The notes under the pieces were generated by a model. The model had not been told where the DNA came from. It was given only the letters and a program-made list of their open reading frames with translations, and searched no databases. Below are positions 5,538 through 5,720 of a stretch of DNA of 5,720 nucleotides, one piece after another. The DNA lies in assembly GCA_016839345.1 (NCBI GenBank), contig JAEOUL010000315.1:1-5720 (forward strand). The letters are read 5' to 3'. The position numbers and the translations under genes are program-made. Position 1 is the first letter of the stretch; the number at the start of each line of letters is the position of its first letter. This DNA comes from Candidatus Thorarchaeota archaeon. GTDB taxonomy: Archaea > Asgardarchaeota > Thorarchaeia > Thorarchaeales > Thorarchaeaceae.

Positions 5538-5720
5538 TCAGAGGACTGGTTTCACTTTCCTAACCAAGTCAGTCATATCGTACATACTGAATGGTTTTTG
5601 AAGAAATGCTCTCGCGCCTGCTGCGAGTACAGTTTCTCCATGACCCTCGATTGGATCGGATATTACAACAATGGCAATCACTGGGTCTATATCAAGTAAG
5701 TTCTCAATAAGTCTAAGAAT
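5538..5720 (-). CDS. Response-regulator receiver domain protein (C-terminal half; N-terminus outside window)
   Basis: On the minus strand an open frame enters from the right edge and ends with TGA at 5540-5538, giving 60 residues. The pattern is the second half of a CheY-like receiver: a strand IAIVVIS with the conserved Ser (visible residue 21), an alpha helix ending in the AAGARAFLQKPF segment (33-44) with the conserved Lys-Pro pair (42-43), and a final helix of 16 residues. The protein stops right after this helix, so the receiver domain is at its C-terminus and may be the whole protein. The phosphoacceptor aspartate lies beyond the window and cannot be checked. Receivers are switched by phosphotransfer from histidine kinases. 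The gene converges with the KaiC-like gene, 5 bases between stops, leaving no room for separate terminators. Confidence 0.85.
   Translation of the reverse strand: MLRLIENLLDIDPVIAIVVISDPIEGHGETVLAAGARAFLQKPFSMYDMTDLVRKVKPVL

Noticed and set aside
1..5720. tRNA, rRNA, CRISPR array, insertion sequence or integration site
   Set aside because: No cloverleaf-like sequence, regular repeat-spacer pattern, transposase or integrase frame, or flanking direct repeats were seen.

Overview
The window looks like a piece of an archaeal chromosome with moderate-to-low GC content. The coding repertoire supports this: a DUF389 membrane protein, an ArsR-like winged-helix regulator of an archaeal architecture, a TPR protein with a cysteine-containing tail, a stand-alone single-domain KaiC-like ATPase and a receiver-domain protein. 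Several genes have GGAG-type Shine-Dalgarno sites, and promoter-like BRE/TATA boxes lie between divergent genes. An uncultured Asgard-type archaeon (Thorarchaeota or Lokiarchaeota-like) would fit, but this is an inference from style and no taxonomic marker is present.

Left part (1-1716, plus strand): a DUF389 integral membrane protein with its 5' end cut off. Twelve bases later comes an isoprenylcysteine carboxyl methyltransferase (ICMT)-like gene interrupted by one in-frame TGA. After a short gap follows an unrecognised 86-residue gene.

Middle (1717-2981): the 314-base gap before the regulator is not empty. It holds a perfect 10-bp-stem hairpin, a previously uncalled 45-residue acidic, tryptophan-rich small gene with a good ribosome binding site, and a perfect 8-3-8 palindrome just ahead of an ArsR-like regulator, which looks like its autoregulatory operator. 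Downstream of the regulator the gap is filled almost exactly by a 55-codon ORF on the opposite strand. It has a perfect AAGGAG ribosome binding site and a possible TATA box.

Right part (2982-5720): a 526-residue TPR protein (minus) and a single-domain KaiC-like ATPase (plus) diverge from a shared intergenic region carrying two mirror-image promoter-like boxes. The ATPase gene converges, with only 5 bases between stop codons, on the C-terminal half of a response-regulator receiver domain that runs off the right edge. TPR scaffold, KaiC-like ATPase and receiver together suggest a small signal-transduction neighbourhood, though no function can be assigned from sequence alone.

No tRNA, rRNA, CRISPR array, transposase or other mobile element was seen. 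I did not find a clear new system. The most unusual items are the TGA-interrupted methyltransferase, the two small genes, the ArsR-adjacent palindrome, the evenly spaced cysteines of the TPR protein and the KaiC-like protein lacking the usual catalytic glutamate pair.
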